Of a DNA stretch of 64,000 bases, positions 42,423 to 51,636 are shown piece by piece (positions within the stretch are counted from its first letter, which is position 1; each line of letters starts with the position of its first letter). A program made the position numbers and the translations under genes. Below the pieces are notes generated by a model. The model made no database searches. It was not told the DNA's origin and was given only the letters and a program-made list of their open reading frames with translations. The stretch covers positions 3,622-67,621 of the forward strand of contig NZ_JAVREH010000023.1 in the NCBI RefSeq assembly GCF_031845305.1. The letters run 5' to 3'. The stretch comes from Jatrophihabitans_A lederbergiae (GTDB taxonomy: Bacteria > Actinomycetota > Actinomycetes > Mycobacteriales > Jatrophihabitantaceae).

Positions 42423-44126
42423 GTGACCTTGCCATCCTCAGAACGACCCGGCGTGGACTCCCGCGCTGATAGCGGCCCCCGTGGCCGGCACTCCTCAGGC
42501 GCCGTGGCGAATCCGGTGCCGGCCGCGGAGCTGATCCGGGCGCTGTCCGAAGAGTTGCCCGCCGGTGCCGCGTCCAGCGATGGCTCAGCGGGGCACGCAG
42601 CCGATCCACCAGCCGCTGACCCGAAAGCCGCTGACCCGCTCCCTACGCCCAACAGCTCCGACGGCCCCGACTACGTCGCCGACCCGAACCGGTGGAAGGC
42701 GCTCGCCATCTGCCTGGTCGGTGGCTTCATGGTGCTGCTCGACGTCTCGATCGTGAACGTGGCACTGCGCTCGATCAACCAGGGCCTGCACGCCTCCGGC
42801 GACGCCATCCAGTGGGTGCTGTCCGGGTACTCGCTGACGTTCGGACTGCTGCTCGTTCCGGCCGGCCGGCTGGGTGACGCCCGCGGCCGCCGGCGGCTGT
42901 TCATCGCCGGGCTGCTGTCCTTCACACTGGCCAGCGCCCTGTGCGGGGCCGCGCAGAACTCCACCTGGCTGGTCACCGCCCGGTTGGTGCAGGGACTGGC
43001 AGCCGGACTGCTGACGCCGCAGATCAGCGCGCTCATCCAGCAGCTGTTCCGGGGTCGCGAGCGCGGAAAGGCGTTCGGGCTCTTCGGGGCCGTCGTCGGC
43101 ATCTCGACCGCGCTGGGCCCGCTCATCGGCGGTCTCCTCATCCAGGTCTTCGGCGAGGCCGAGGGCTGGCGCTACGTGTTCTACGTCAACCTGCCGATCG
43201 GGCTGATCGCCGTTCCGTTCGCGCTCAAACTGCTGCCTGGCGCCTCTGCTGAGCAGCGCAAGCGCAAGCACGACTTCGACCCGGTCGGCGTGATCCTGCT
43301 CGGCGTCGGCATCGTCGTCCTGCTGCTGCCCCTCGTGCAGGAGCAGAGCTGGAAGGGTTCGGCCAAGTGGCTGCTCATCCCGGCGGCCGTGGTCATCCTG
43401 GCCGGCTTCCTGGCCTGGGAGGTGCACTACCGCAACCGCGGCCGGGACGCCCTGGTGGACCTCACCCTGTTCCGGCTGCGTTCCTTCTCGTTCGGCAGCT
43501 CCATGATCACCGTCTACTTCGCCGGCTTCACCTCGCTCTTCTTCGTGCTGACGCTGCTGCTGCAGTTCGGGCTGGGCTACTCTGCCCTGCTCGCTGGTGT
43601 CGTCTCGCTGCCGTTTGCCCTGGGCTCGGGCCTCGCCGCCGCACTGGCCGGCCGGGTCGTGCACCGCTTCGGCCGCTCCCTGATCGTGATCGGCCTGACC
43701 CTGGTCGTGGTCGGCTATCTCGGTGTCATCGTCGCCGTTCGCGAGGTGCCGACGCACAACACCGGCTGGGCGCTGCTGGCGCCGCTGCTGATCGGTGGAG
43801 CGGGCTCGGGCATGGTGATCTCGCCCAACCAGACCCTGACGCTGGCAGAGGTTCCGGTGCGCCAAGGTGGCACGGCGGGCGGCCTGATCCAGGTCGGGCA
43901 GCGGATCGGTGCCTCGATCGGGATCGCGGCGGTCGGCTCGGTGTTCTACTCCGAACTGGCCTCCAGTCACGGCAGTTACAACAAATCACTGCAGCACGGA
44001 CTGGTGGTGGCGGTGGGGTTCCTGCTGGTCGCCCTGCTGCTCGCGGCCGGCGATGCGGTGTGGCGGACCCGGCAGACGAGCGACCCCGCACCGGAGAAGC
44101 TGGCGCAGGAGCCGGCCGCCGCCTGA
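42423..44126 (+). CDS. DHA2-family MFS multidrug exporter
   Basis: Proton-driven exporter with 14 membrane helices, 567 residues. The region after helix 1 has LLDVSIVNVALRSINQGL, and motif A is GRLGDARGRRRLF. Motif C is in GLFGAVVGISTALGPLIGG. An unusual 90-residue Ala/Pro/Asp-rich N-terminus precedes helix 1; the true start may be further downstream than the GTG at 42423. No regulator is next to it. Substrate unknown. The stop falls in a 17-bp repeat shared with the convergent neighbour. Confidence 0.9.
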   Translation: MTLPSSERPGVDSRADSGPRGRHSSGAVANPVPAAELIRALSEELPAGAASSDGSAGHAADPPAADPKAADPLPTPNSSDGPDYVADPNRWKALAICLVGGFMVLLDVSIVNVALRSINQGLHASGDAIQWVLSGYSLTFGLLLVPAGRLGDARGRRRLFIAGLLSFTLASALCGAAQNSTWLVTARLVQGLAAGLLTPQISALIQQLFRGRERGKAFGLFGAVVGISTALGPLIGGLLIQVFGEAEGWRYVFYVNLPIGLIAVPFALKLLPGASAEQRKRKHDFDPVGVILLGVGIVVLLLPLVQEQSWKGSAKWLLIPAAVVILAGFLAWEVHYRNRGRDALVDLTLFRLRSFSFGSSMITVYFAGFTSLFFVLTLLLQFGLGYSALLAGVVSLPFALGSGLAAALAGRVVHRFGRSLIVIGLTLVVVGYLGVIVAVREVPTHNTGWALLAPLLIGGAGSGMVISPNQTLTLAEVPVRQGGTAGGLIQVGQRIGASIGIAAVGSVFYSELASSHGSYNKSLQHGLVVAVGFLLVALLLAAGDAVWRTRQTSDPAPEKLAQEPAAA

Positions 44127-44161
44127 GCGGTAACCCGCTGGTCACCTGAGCGGTAACCCGC
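44122..44161. repeat. 17-bp direct repeat (period 23) between convergent gene ends
   Basis: Copies at 44122-44138 and 44145-44161 are identical. The first contains the TGA of the MFS gene (44124-44126). The stop of the minus-strand gene (44142-44144) lies just before the second, which encodes that gene's last codons. Confidence 0.88.
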
Positions 44162-44924
44162 GGTGCCGCGCCAGATAGGTGGCCGCCGCCGTCCCGCCCA
44201 CCCAGATCAGCAGCCCGAACACGAAGATCACCAACCCCCGGACGTCGATGGTGTGCCAGCGCCGCGGTAGTTCCCGCAGGATGGCGCCCGGGGTGTCGCC
44301 GACGGGGTCGACGGCGTAGAGCAGCGCGTACGGCAGGACGAGGTGGGCCAGCCAGCGGGCGGTGCGCCGCAGGTTCCGCCGCTCCCGCCAGCGCTGCCGC
44401 ACCGGCTTGGTGGCCACCGGGAGCAGCACCGACACCAGATTGCCAATCCCCAGCCAGGCCAGCATAGGCAGCGCGACCCCGGGCAACGTCAGCACCAGCC
44501 GGTTGGCGGTCTCGCTGCGAGCGGTCAGCACGGCCGTGAACACCAGGGTCGGCAGCCCCACGATCACCAGCAGGGCCAGGTTCTTCGGAAGCAGGATCCG
44601 TCCCAGGGTCACCCCACGCTCCAGGCTGCCGCGTACCCGGGCGGCGTCCAGGCCCAGCACGTTGGTCGTCGTCACGTCGGCCATGATGAACACCGCGAAG
44701 TACGTGCCCACCAGGATCACCCAGTCGCCGTGGCGCTGCCCGCGTAGCGGCACCCACAGCAGCCAGAGCAGCGACAGCACCAGGTTCAGCGCCACCCCGG
44801 CGAGCCACGTCCAGGGCCGCTTGAAGGACCACCGCAACTCGCTCAGCACCCGGCGCAAGATCCTGCGCTCGAGGATGCCGGGATCGCGTGGAGTCCGTGG
44901 CGGAGCCGTCGCGGAGTTGGACAC
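44142..44924 (-). CDS. Multi-pass membrane protein, ABC-permease-like
   Basis: 260 residues from GTG at 44924. About six hydrophobic segments (LAGVALNLVLSLLWLLWVPL, VILVGTYFAVFIMADV, LALLVIVGLPTLVFTAVL and others). GSLERGVTLGRILLPKNLALL resembles the coupling region of ABC-2-type permeases. No ATP-binding partner is adjacent. Function unknown. It is convergent with the MFS gene. Confidence 0.7.
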   Translation of the reverse strand: MSNSATAPPRTPRDPGILERRILRRVLSELRWSFKRPWTWLAGVALNLVLSLLWLLWVPLRGQRHGDWVILVGTYFAVFIMADVTTTNVLGLDAARVRGSLERGVTLGRILLPKNLALLVIVGLPTLVFTAVLTARSETANRLVLTLPGVALPMLAWLGIGNLVSVLLPVATKPVRQRWRERRNLRRTARWLAHLVLPYALLYAVDPVGDTPGAILRELPRRWHTIDVRGLVIFVFGLLIWVGGTAAATYLARHRGLPLR

Positions 44925-45015
44925 TCGCCCATTGTGGCAAAGCGAAAAACGGGATACTGGACGGCGGGCACAAGAGAGCGCCGCAGGCCGAAGCCAATCC
45001 GGAAGGCACTCCCAC

Positions 45016-45621
45016 GTGCAGGTCGTCGAGATACAGGGCCGGTTCGGCGCGTTCCGCGCCGGCGCGGTCGGCCATGTCCGCGAGGCCGGGGTGCCGATCG
45101 AGCTACGCCGGGTCCGCCGGGTGCTGGACGTCCGGTCGTCCCCGCTTGCCGCCGTGGGGGTGCCCGCGCTGCTCGTGGTGCTGTTCCTGCCGCTGGTCGT
45201 GGTACGCGAGCTGACCGATCCGAGCTGGCTGCTGCCGGCACTCGCCGAGGCAGGCTGGCTGGTCCTGGGCATCGCTGCCTGGCTGCTCTGGCGGCGCAGC
45301 GCGGCCGGTGAGAGCCGCCGCGCCGCGACGCAGCAAGCCGCCGCGCTGACCTCGCTGGCCGAGGCGATGGCGGCCGGTGCGGGCAGGTTCACCTGGGACG
45401 AGCTGGTGCTCCGGGTGGACCCCGCGCACCGATTGCTGACCACCCACCGCGCCAACGGCACCGGCGAGACGATCGAGGACTGGCCCGGTGACCTGGTCGA
45501 GGCCTACCTCGACCTGCGTGCCGCCTTCGCCCGGCCGGGTGCGGAGCTGCGCATAGTGGAGGTACACGCGCTGCGCTCCGGTGCGGTGACCGGCCGGCTC
45601 AGCTACGTCCACAAGAGCTGA
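45016..45621 (+). CDS. Hypothetical membrane protein
   Basis: 201 residues from a GTG at 45016 with GGAAGG at 45001-45006. Two membrane helices (about 41-60 and 70-90) separate a short N-terminal domain (VQVVEIQGRFGAFRAGAVG) from a soluble C-terminal domain (LRVDPAHRLLTTHRANGTGET). No recognised family. It precedes helY by 33 nt. Confidence 0.6.
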   Translation: MQVVEIQGRFGAFRAGAVGHVREAGVPIELRRVRRVLDVRSSPLAAVGVPALLVVLFLPLVVVRELTDPSWLLPALAEAGWLVLGIAAWLLWRRSAAGESRRAATQQAAALTSLAEAMAAGAGRFTWDELVLRVDPAHRLLTTHRANGTGETIEDWPGDLVEAYLDLRAAFARPGAELRIVEVHALRSGAVTGRLSYVHKS

Positions 45622-45642
45622 GGCCGCACGCGGCCCGGACCG

Positions 45643-45648
45643 TACGCT
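45643..45648 (+). promoter_or_regulatory. -10 box of a leaderless transcript (helY)
   Basis: TACGCT ends 6 nt before the ATG at 45655. Confidence 0.55.
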
Positions 45649-45654
45649 GAGGCC

Positions 45655-48471
45655 ATGTCCTCGCCGGCTGAAAATTACTCCCGTTCCCGTCAGCGGACCC
45701 GCTTTCCCACCCTGACCGATTTCCGCTCCGGTTACTCCTTCGAGCTCGACGACTTCCAGATCGCGGCCTGCGAGGTGCTGGAGCAGGGCCACGGCGTCCT
45801 CGTCTGCGCTCCTACCGGTGCTGGCAAGACCATTGTCGGCGAGTTCGCGATCCACCTGGCGCTCTCGCTGGGCCAGAAGTGCTTCTACACCACGCCGATC
45901 AAGGCCCTGTCGAACCAGAAGTACAACGATCTCATCGACCGGCACGGCTCCGCGAAGGTCGGCCTGCTCACCGGCGACAACGCCATCAACCCGAACGCGC
46001 CGATCGTGGTGATGACCACCGAGGTGCTGCGCAACATGCTTTACGTCGGCAGCGACGCCCTCACCGGCCTCGGCTTCGTCGTGATGGACGAGGTGCACTA
46101 CCTCGGCGACCGATTCCGCGGCGCGGTGTGGGAAGAGGTGATCATCCACCTGCCGGACGCGGTGCGGTTGGTCTCGCTGTCGGCCACGGTGTCCAACGCC
46201 GAGGAGTTCGGCGACTGGCTCGTCGAGGTGCGCGGCGACACCCGGGTCATCGTCCACGAGGAACGGCCGGTGCCGCTATGGCAGCACATGCTCGTCGGCA
46301 ACCGGATGTTCGACCTGTTCGCCACCGAGGAAGACGCCGACGAGGCAGCGGGGCCGGCCGCGGCGGTGCGCGTCGACCGCAGCCTGCAGCAGTACGTCCG
46401 CGAGCGGATGCGCTTCGGTGACATTGCCGACGGCCGGGACCGCGACGGCGGGCGGTCAGGTCGCGATGGCGGGCGGTACCGGGTGCACGGCCCGCGCTGG
46501 CGGCCACCGCACCGGGCCGATGTGATCGCCCGGCTGGACCGCGAGGGACTGCTGCCCGCGATCACCTTCATCTTCAGCCGTGCCGGTTGTGACGCCGCCG
46601 TCCGGCAGTGCGTCGCGTCCAACGTCCGGCTCACCACCGACGAGGAGCGGCTCGAGATCCGAGCGCTGGTCGAGGATCGCACCAAGCACCTGGCCGCCGA
46701 CGACCTCGACGTGCTCGGCTATTGGGACTTCCTGGACGGCCTGGAGCGGGGCATCGCCGCGCACCACGCCGGCATGATCCCGGCCTTCAAAGAGGTGGTC
46801 GAGGAGCTGTTCGTGCGCGGCCTCGTCCAGATGGTGTTCGCGACCGAGACCCTGGCGCTGGGCATCAACATGCCCGCCCGGACGGTCGTGCTCGAGCGCC
46901 TGGTGAAGTTCAACGGCGAATCACATGCCGACCTGACCCCGGGGGAATACACCCAGCTGACCGGACGGGCCGGGCGGCGGGGAATCGACATCGAGGGCCA
47001 CGCCGTCGTGCTGTGGACCCCGGAGGTGGATCCGGCCCGGGTGGCAGGCCTGGCCTCGACCCGGACGTACCCGTTGCGCTCGTCGTTCCGGCCGTCCTAC
47101 AACATGGCGATCAATCTGGTGTCACAGGTGGGACGCGAGACCGCCCGGGAGCTGCTGGAGTCCTCGTTCGCCCAGTTTCAGGCGGACCGCTCGGTGGTCG
47201 GCATCAACCGGCAGATCGTGCGCAACGAGAAGGCCCAGGCCGAGCTGCGCGCCAAGATGCGGTGCCACCTCGGCGACTTCGAGGAGTACAACGAGCTGCG
47301 CGTCCGGCTCTCCGAACGAGAGAAATCGCTGTCCCGGCAGGGCGCCTCGGACCGGCGGGCAGCGGTCGCCCAATCGGTCGAGGCGCTGTCGGTCGGCGAC
47401 GTGATCCGGGTGCAGACCGGCCGCCGAGCCGGGCTCGCGGTCGTGCTCGACCCCGGCGTATCGCCGATCGCGGACCCCCGGCCGCTGGTGCTCACCGAGG
47501 ACCGGTGGGCCGGTCCGGTCACGCTGCTGGACTTTCCCAACGCCGTCGAGGTGCTGGGCCACCTGCGGGTCAGCAAGCACTTCAACCACCGCAACGCCGC
47601 CGCGCGCAAGGACCTGGCCGCCTCGATCCGCAACCTCCGCCTTCCCGACGATCCGCGAGCCGGACGGCGGCGCCGGGGCAACCCTGCCGGGAACGATCCG
47701 GAGTTGACCGAGCTGCGCCGGCAACTGCGGGCGCATCCGTGCCACGGCTGCCCGGACCGTGAGGACCATGCCCGCTGGGCCGAGCGCCACAACCGGTTGG
47801 AGCGCGAGACCGAGGCACTGCGCCGCAAGGCCGAGGGGCGCACGCACTCGCTGTCCCGGACGTTCGATCGGGTGTGCGCCCTGCTCACCGAGCGCGGCTA
47901 CATGAACCCGGTACCGATGGCGGCCTTGGCAGGCGCGGAGCCGAGCAGGCCCGGCATCACCACCGCCGGCCGCCAGCTGTCCCGGATCTGGTCCGAGTCG
48001 GACCTGCTCATCGCCGAGTGCCTGCGCGCCGGGGTGTGGAAGGGTCTGAACGCCGCCGAGCTCGCGTCGGTCTGCTCGGCGATGGTGTATGAGGCCCGCC
48101 GGGACGAGCCGACCGCTCCCAAGCTGCCGCAGGGCAGCGTGCGCGAGGCGCTGGCCGAGACCGTGCGGCTCTGGGGCGAGGTCAGCGAGCGCGAGGCGGA
48201 GTACGACCTGCCGCTGTCGCGGGAGCCTGACCTGGGTTTCGGGTGGGCCAGTTACCGGTGGGCGCGCGGGGATTCGCTGGACAAGGTGCTGAGCTCGCTG
48301 GCCGATGACAGCAGCGCGCTGCCCGCAGGCGACTTCGTCCGGTGGATGCGCCAGCTCCTGGACCTGCTGGAACAGCTCTCGCGCGCCGACGCGATCGACC
48401 CGGGCATCCGCTCGACCGCGGCCGCTGCCATCTCCGCGCTGCGCCGCGGCGTGATCGCACAACAGCTCTAG
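45655..48471 (+). CDS. helY: Ski2/Mtr4-like RNA/DNA helicase HelY
   Basis: SF2 helicase of 938 residues. Q-motif region FELDDFQIAACEVLEQG, Walker A PTGAGKT, motif II DEVH in VVMDEVHYLGDRF, motif III SLSATVSNAEEF, motif VI QLTGRAGRRGID. The C-terminal half is the DSHCT-type domain of the Ski2 group. Located after tatC, as in mycobacteria (Rv2092c). It probably works on structured RNA in processing or decay. The stop TAG is within a duplicated CTAG segment. Confidence 0.95.
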   Translation: MSSPAENYSRSRQRTRFPTLTDFRSGYSFELDDFQIAACEVLEQGHGVLVCAPTGAGKTIVGEFAIHLALSLGQKCFYTTPIKALSNQKYNDLIDRHGSAKVGLLTGDNAINPNAPIVVMTTEVLRNMLYVGSDALTGLGFVVMDEVHYLGDRFRGAVWEEVIIHLPDAVRLVSLSATVSNAEEFGDWLVEVRGDTRVIVHEERPVPLWQHMLVGNRMFDLFATEEDADEAAGPAAAVRVDRSLQQYVRERMRFGDIADGRDRDGGRSGRDGGRYRVHGPRWRPPHRADVIARLDREGLLPAITFIFSRAGCDAAVRQCVASNVRLTTDEERLEIRALVEDRTKHLAADDLDVLGYWDFLDGLERGIAAHHAGMIPAFKEVVEELFVRGLVQMVFATETLALGINMPARTVVLERLVKFNGESHADLTPGEYTQLTGRAGRRGIDIEGHAVVLWTPEVDPARVAGLASTRTYPLRSSFRPSYNMAINLVSQVGRETARELLESSFAQFQADRSVVGINRQIVRNEKAQAELRAKMRCHLGDFEEYNELRVRLSEREKSLSRQGASDRRAAVAQSVEALSVGDVIRVQTGRRAGLAVVLDPGVSPIADPRPLVLTEDRWAGPVTLLDFPNAVEVLGHLRVSKHFNHRNAAARKDLAASIRNLRLPDDPRAGRRRRGNPAGNDPELTELRRQLRAHPCHGCPDREDHARWAERHNRLERETEALRRKAEGRTHSLSRTFDRVCALLTERGYMNPVPMAALAGAEPSRPGITTAGRQLSRIWSESDLLIAECLRAGVWKGLNAAELASVCSAMVYEARRDEPTAPKLPQGSVREALAETVRLWGEVSEREAEYDLPLSREPDLGFGWASYRWARGDSLDKVLSSLADDSSALPAGDFVRWMRQLLDLLEQLSRADAIDPGIRSTAAAAISALRRGVIAQQL

Positions 48472-48528
48472 CGAAGGCCTGCCCGAGCTCGAGCTGTCAA
48501 TCGGGTATAGCACAGCTCTAGCGAAGGC
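48462..48528. repeat. 17-bp direct repeat (period 50) around two convergent stops
   Basis: ACAGCTCTAGCGAAGGC occurs at 48462-48478 and 48512-48528. The first copy holds the helY TAG (48469-48471), and the second holds the stop of the exonuclease gene (complement of 48518-48520). CTAG reads as a stop on both strands. Confidence 0.9.
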
Positions 48529-49465
48529 TTGCCAGCTTCTCCAGCGCGGTGGTCAGCCGTCCGGTGGCGCTGCCGATGCCGAACTGCTCAGCCAGCGCCG
48601 CCAGCATGTCGAGATCGGCCGGCGCCGCCGGGATGGCGGTGTCGAGCTCCGGCACCGGCACGTCCTGACGGCCCCGGACCACGGCGGGCGCCACCGCCAG
48701 GTAGTCCCTCGCGGCCAGCACCTTGGCCCGCACCGACGCGCTCATTGCCTTGTCCCCGGACTCGGCGGCGGCCACGATCTGCTCGATCGGCCCGAACTCG
48801 CTCACCACGATGGCGGCCGTCTTGACGCCGATCCCGGCGACACCCGGCAGGCCGTCGGACGGATCGCCGCGCAGGATGGCGAAGTCGGCGTAGTGCTCCG
48901 CCGGCACGCCGTACTGCTGCCGCACCTCGTCCGGGGTGAACTCGACGATCTTGGCGATCCCCTTGCCGGTGTAGAGCACCCGCACCCGTTCGGTGGTCAG
49001 GTCGATCAGGTCCCGGTCGCCGGAGACCACGTCCACCAGCTCACCGCGCTGGTCGTGACGGTGGGCCAGGGTGGCGATCACGTCGTCGGCCTCGAAGCCG
49101 GCCGCCCCGACCGAGCACAGTCCCGCCGCCTTCAGCACTTCCAGCAGCACCGGCACCTGCGGCGCGAGCAGGTCGGGTGTCTCTTCGACGTCCGGCTCGC
49201 CGTCCGCGGTCTCGGTCATCACGCGGTGCGCCTTGTACGACGGAACCAGGTCGACCCGGAAGGCCGGGCGCCAGTCGTAGTCCAGGCAGGCCACGAAGTC
49301 GGTGGGCCGGTAGCGGGTGATGAGGGTCGAGACCATGTCGGTGAAGCCGCGTACCGCGTTGACCGGCATGCCGTCGGGCGCGGTCACCGACTCCGGCACC
49401 CCGTAGAACGCCCGAAAGTACAGGCTCGCCGAATCCAGCAGCATCACGCGCTTCGCCTCAGGCAC
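48518..49465 (-). CDS. 5'-3' exonuclease (PolA N-terminal domain-like)
   Basis: 315 residues. Stand-alone homologue of the DNA polymerase I flap-exonuclease domain: MLLDSASLYFRAFYGV, DFVACLDYDWRPAFRVD, FEADDVIATLA, VSGDRDLIDL, then the helix-hairpin-helix GLPGVAGIGVKTAA. The metal-binding aspartates are all there. The GTG at 49465 is taken as start because a TATCGT box ends 6 nt upstream on the minus strand. It probably removes flaps or RNA primers in repair. Divergent from the PfkB gene with only 22 bp between start codons. Confidence 0.9.
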   Translation of the reverse strand: MPEAKRVMLLDSASLYFRAFYGVPESVTAPDGMPVNAVRGFTDMVSTLITRYRPTDFVACLDYDWRPAFRVDLVPSYKAHRVMTETADGEPDVEETPDLLAPQVPVLLEVLKAAGLCSVGAAGFEADDVIATLAHRHDQRGELVDVVSGDRDLIDLTTERVRVLYTGKGIAKIVEFTPDEVRQQYGVPAEHYADFAILRGDPSDGLPGVAGIGVKTAAIVVSEFGPIEQIVAAAESGDKAMSASVRAKVLAARDYLAVAPAVVRGRQDVPVPELDTAIPAAPADLDMLAALAEQFGIGSATGRLTTALEKLASLR

Positions 49466-49471
49466 TGGCAC

Positions 49472-49481
49472 ACGATAACGT
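49472..49481. promoter_or_regulatory. Overlapping divergent -10 boxes (exonuclease and PfkB)
   Basis: ACGATAACGT contains plus-strand TAACGT (49476-49481), 6 nt before the ATG at 49488, and minus-strand TATCGT (complement of 49472-49477), 6 nt before the GTG at 49465. The two boxes share two bases. Confidence 0.6.
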
Positions 49482-49487
49482 CGCGGC

Positions 49488-50465
49488 ATGGTGTGTGTGA
49501 TCGGTGAGGCCCTGATCGACCTGGTGTTGGACGCTGAGTCGAACCCAGCACCCGACCCGGCCGCCGGCGGTGACCGGACGTACACCGCCCATCCCGGTGG
49601 CAGCCCCTTCAACGTCGCCATCGGCCTGGCACGGCTCGGCCAGCCCTCACAACTGCTGGGCCGGGTTGCCGTGGACGCGTTCGGCCGCCAATTGCGCTCG
49701 CACGCCGAGGCCAACGGAGTCGACCTGTCCACCGCGGTCCGGGCCCCCGAACCGTCGACGCTGGCCGTGGTGAGCCTGGACGACGACCGCAACGCCACCT
49801 ACGACTTCTACGTCCGGGGCACCGCGGACTGGCAGTGGACCGCTGAGGAGCTGGACCGGTCCCCGGCGGACACGAGCTGGATCCACACCGGCTCGCTGGC
49901 GTCCTGGACCGCACCCGGTGCGGCGGTGATCCGCGAGCATCTGGCTCGCCGGCGGGCGACGTCGCAGGCGGTGGTGAGCTATGACCCGAACATCCGGCCG
50001 GCGTTGATGGCAGACCACGCGGACGCGGTGGCGCAGGTGGAGGCCACGGTGACGCTGAGCGACGTGGTGAAGGCCTCTGCCGAGGACCTGGCCTTCCTCT
50101 ACCCGGACGTTCCCGTCGACACCGTGCTGCGCCGATGGCAAGAACTCGGCCCGCGGCTGCTGGTGGTGACCGAGGGCGCGGCCGGCGCGCGGGTGCTGGG
50201 CACGGACGGAACCGTGTTCGGCGTGGAGGGGCGCACGGTGGACGTGGTGGACACCGTCGGCGCGGGTGACGCGTTCATGGCCGGCCTGATCAATGCCCTG
50301 GTACGCGCGGGGTTTCACAGAGACAGCGCCTGGCAGCCGGCACAGACGGAGCTGCGAGAGGTGATCGACGAGGCAATCCTGGTCGCGGCCCTCACCTGCG
50401 CCCGGGCGGGCGCCGACCCACCGACCGCCGCCGAACTGGCCGCCGCCGGTAGCCGGCCGGATTAA
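49488..50465 (+). CDS. PfkB-family carbohydrate kinase (fructokinase-like)
   Basis: 325 residues. N-terminal signature IGEALIDLV and GGSPFNVAIGLARLG, and C-terminal signature DTVGAGDAFMAGL with the catalytic Asp. The lid and sugar-binding pattern is most like fructokinases. It transfers phosphate from ATP to a sugar. The LacI regulator convergent to it may control a sugar pathway, but no sugar transporter is adjacent. Confidence 0.92.
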   Translation: MVCVIGEALIDLVLDAESNPAPDPAAGGDRTYTAHPGGSPFNVAIGLARLGQPSQLLGRVAVDAFGRQLRSHAEANGVDLSTAVRAPEPSTLAVVSLDDDRNATYDFYVRGTADWQWTAEELDRSPADTSWIHTGSLASWTAPGAAVIREHLARRRATSQAVVSYDPNIRPALMADHADAVAQVEATVTLSDVVKASAEDLAFLYPDVPVDTVLRRWQELGPRLLVVTEGAAGARVLGTDGTVFGVEGRTVDVVDTVGAGDAFMAGLINALVRAGFHRDSAWQPAQTELREVIDEAILVAALTCARAGADPPTAAELAAAGSRPD

Positions 50466-50498
50466 CGGCGCAACCCAGCCGAGCGGTACCTGGATCGG

Positions 50499-51530
50499 CT
50501 AGTCGCCGCTGCCGACCTGCGCGTACACGCTGGCCGCGGGCACCGTCGAGCCGCGGACGACCAGCTCGGTGTCGAGCACCAGATCGCTCGGTTCGGTGTC
50601 ATGGGCCAGGCTCGCGAGCAGGCCGCGCGCCAACAGCGCTCCCTGCTCGGCGACCGGCTGGCGTACCGTGCTCAGGTCCAGCAGGCCCGCGGTGGCGTGG
50701 TCGTCGAAGCCCACCACCGCGATGTCGTACGGCACCCGCAGGCCGGCCCGGCGGATCGTGCGCATGGCCCCGTACGCCATCTCGTCCGACTCGGCGAACA
50801 CCGCGGTCGGCCGCTCGTCCAGCGCCAGCAGCTGCAGCATGGCCGCCTCGCCACCGGCCACGGTGAAGTAGCCCAGGCCTTCCAGGGCCGGATCGACGTC
50901 GATGCCGGCATCGGTGAGCGCATCGCGGTAACCGGTGCCCCGGTGGTGCGGGGGAGTGAAGCGCATCGGGTCGTCGGTGTCGCCGCCGATGAGCGCGATC
51001 CGCCGGTGCCCGAGCGAGAGCAGGTGCCGCACGGCCGACCGCGCTGCCGCGACATCGTCGATCCGCACCGAGAACAGGCCCGGGTGCTTGACCCCGAGGA
51101 CGCCCACCGGTAGTTCCAGGCTGCTCAGAGCCTCGACCTCGTAGTCACTGAGGGCAAGGCTCACGACGAGGACGGCGTCGACGCGCTTGCGCACCGGAAG
51201 CATCGAGAAGAACCGCTCACGGCCGTCGCTGTCGCCGAGGTTGTGCAGCAGCAGGTCATAGCCGGCGGCGCTGAGGACGGTCTCCACCGCGCCGAGCACC
51301 TCGGCGAAGAACCAGCGATTGATGAACGGAACGACCACACCGAGGGTCGACGAGCGGCCGCTGGCCAGCCGGGCGGCGAACGGCGAGGCGACGTAGTCGA
51401 GCTCGCGGGCAGCTGTCACAACTCGATCCCGGGTACTGGCCGCGACGTCGGGCAGCCCACGCAGGGACCGGGACACCGTTGCGATCGAGACGCCGGCGCG
51501 TTTTGCCACATCCTCGATGCTGGCTGACAT
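50499..51530 (-). CDS. LacI-family transcriptional regulator
   Basis: 343 residues from an ATG at 51530 with AGGAGG 7 nt upstream. HTH: SIEDVAKRAGVSIATVSRSLRG; hinge follows; the periplasmic-binding-like effector domain starts SSTLGVVVPFINRWFF and ends with VVGFDDHATAGLLDLSTVRQP. It senses a sugar or similar ligand. A gap of 106 bp to the amidohydrolase gene could hold its operator; the segment near 51565-51580 (ATTGCATGGTAT) is only weakly palindromic. Confidence 0.94.
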   Translation of the reverse strand: MSASIEDVAKRAGVSIATVSRSLRGLPDVAASTRDRVVTAARELDYVASPFAARLASGRSSTLGVVVPFINRWFFAEVLGAVETVLSAAGYDLLLHNLGDSDGRERFFSMLPVRKRVDAVLVVSLALSDYEVEALSSLELPVGVLGVKHPGLFSVRIDDVAAARSAVRHLLSLGHRRIALIGGDTDDPMRFTPPHHRGTGYRDALTDAGIDVDPALEGLGYFTVAGGEAAMLQLLALDERPTAVFAESDEMAYGAMRTIRRAGLRVPYDIAVVGFDDHATAGLLDLSTVRQPVAEQGALLARGLLASLAHDTEPSDLVLDTELVVRGSTVPAASVYAQVGSGD

Positions 51531-51636
51531 GAGAGTGCCTCCTGTGAAGTGATGACAGCACCGTATTGCATGGTATGGGGCTGGGCCAGCTTGGCTGACG
51601 GACTTGCTGTCAGCATCGGCTGGCACACTCGTAGGC

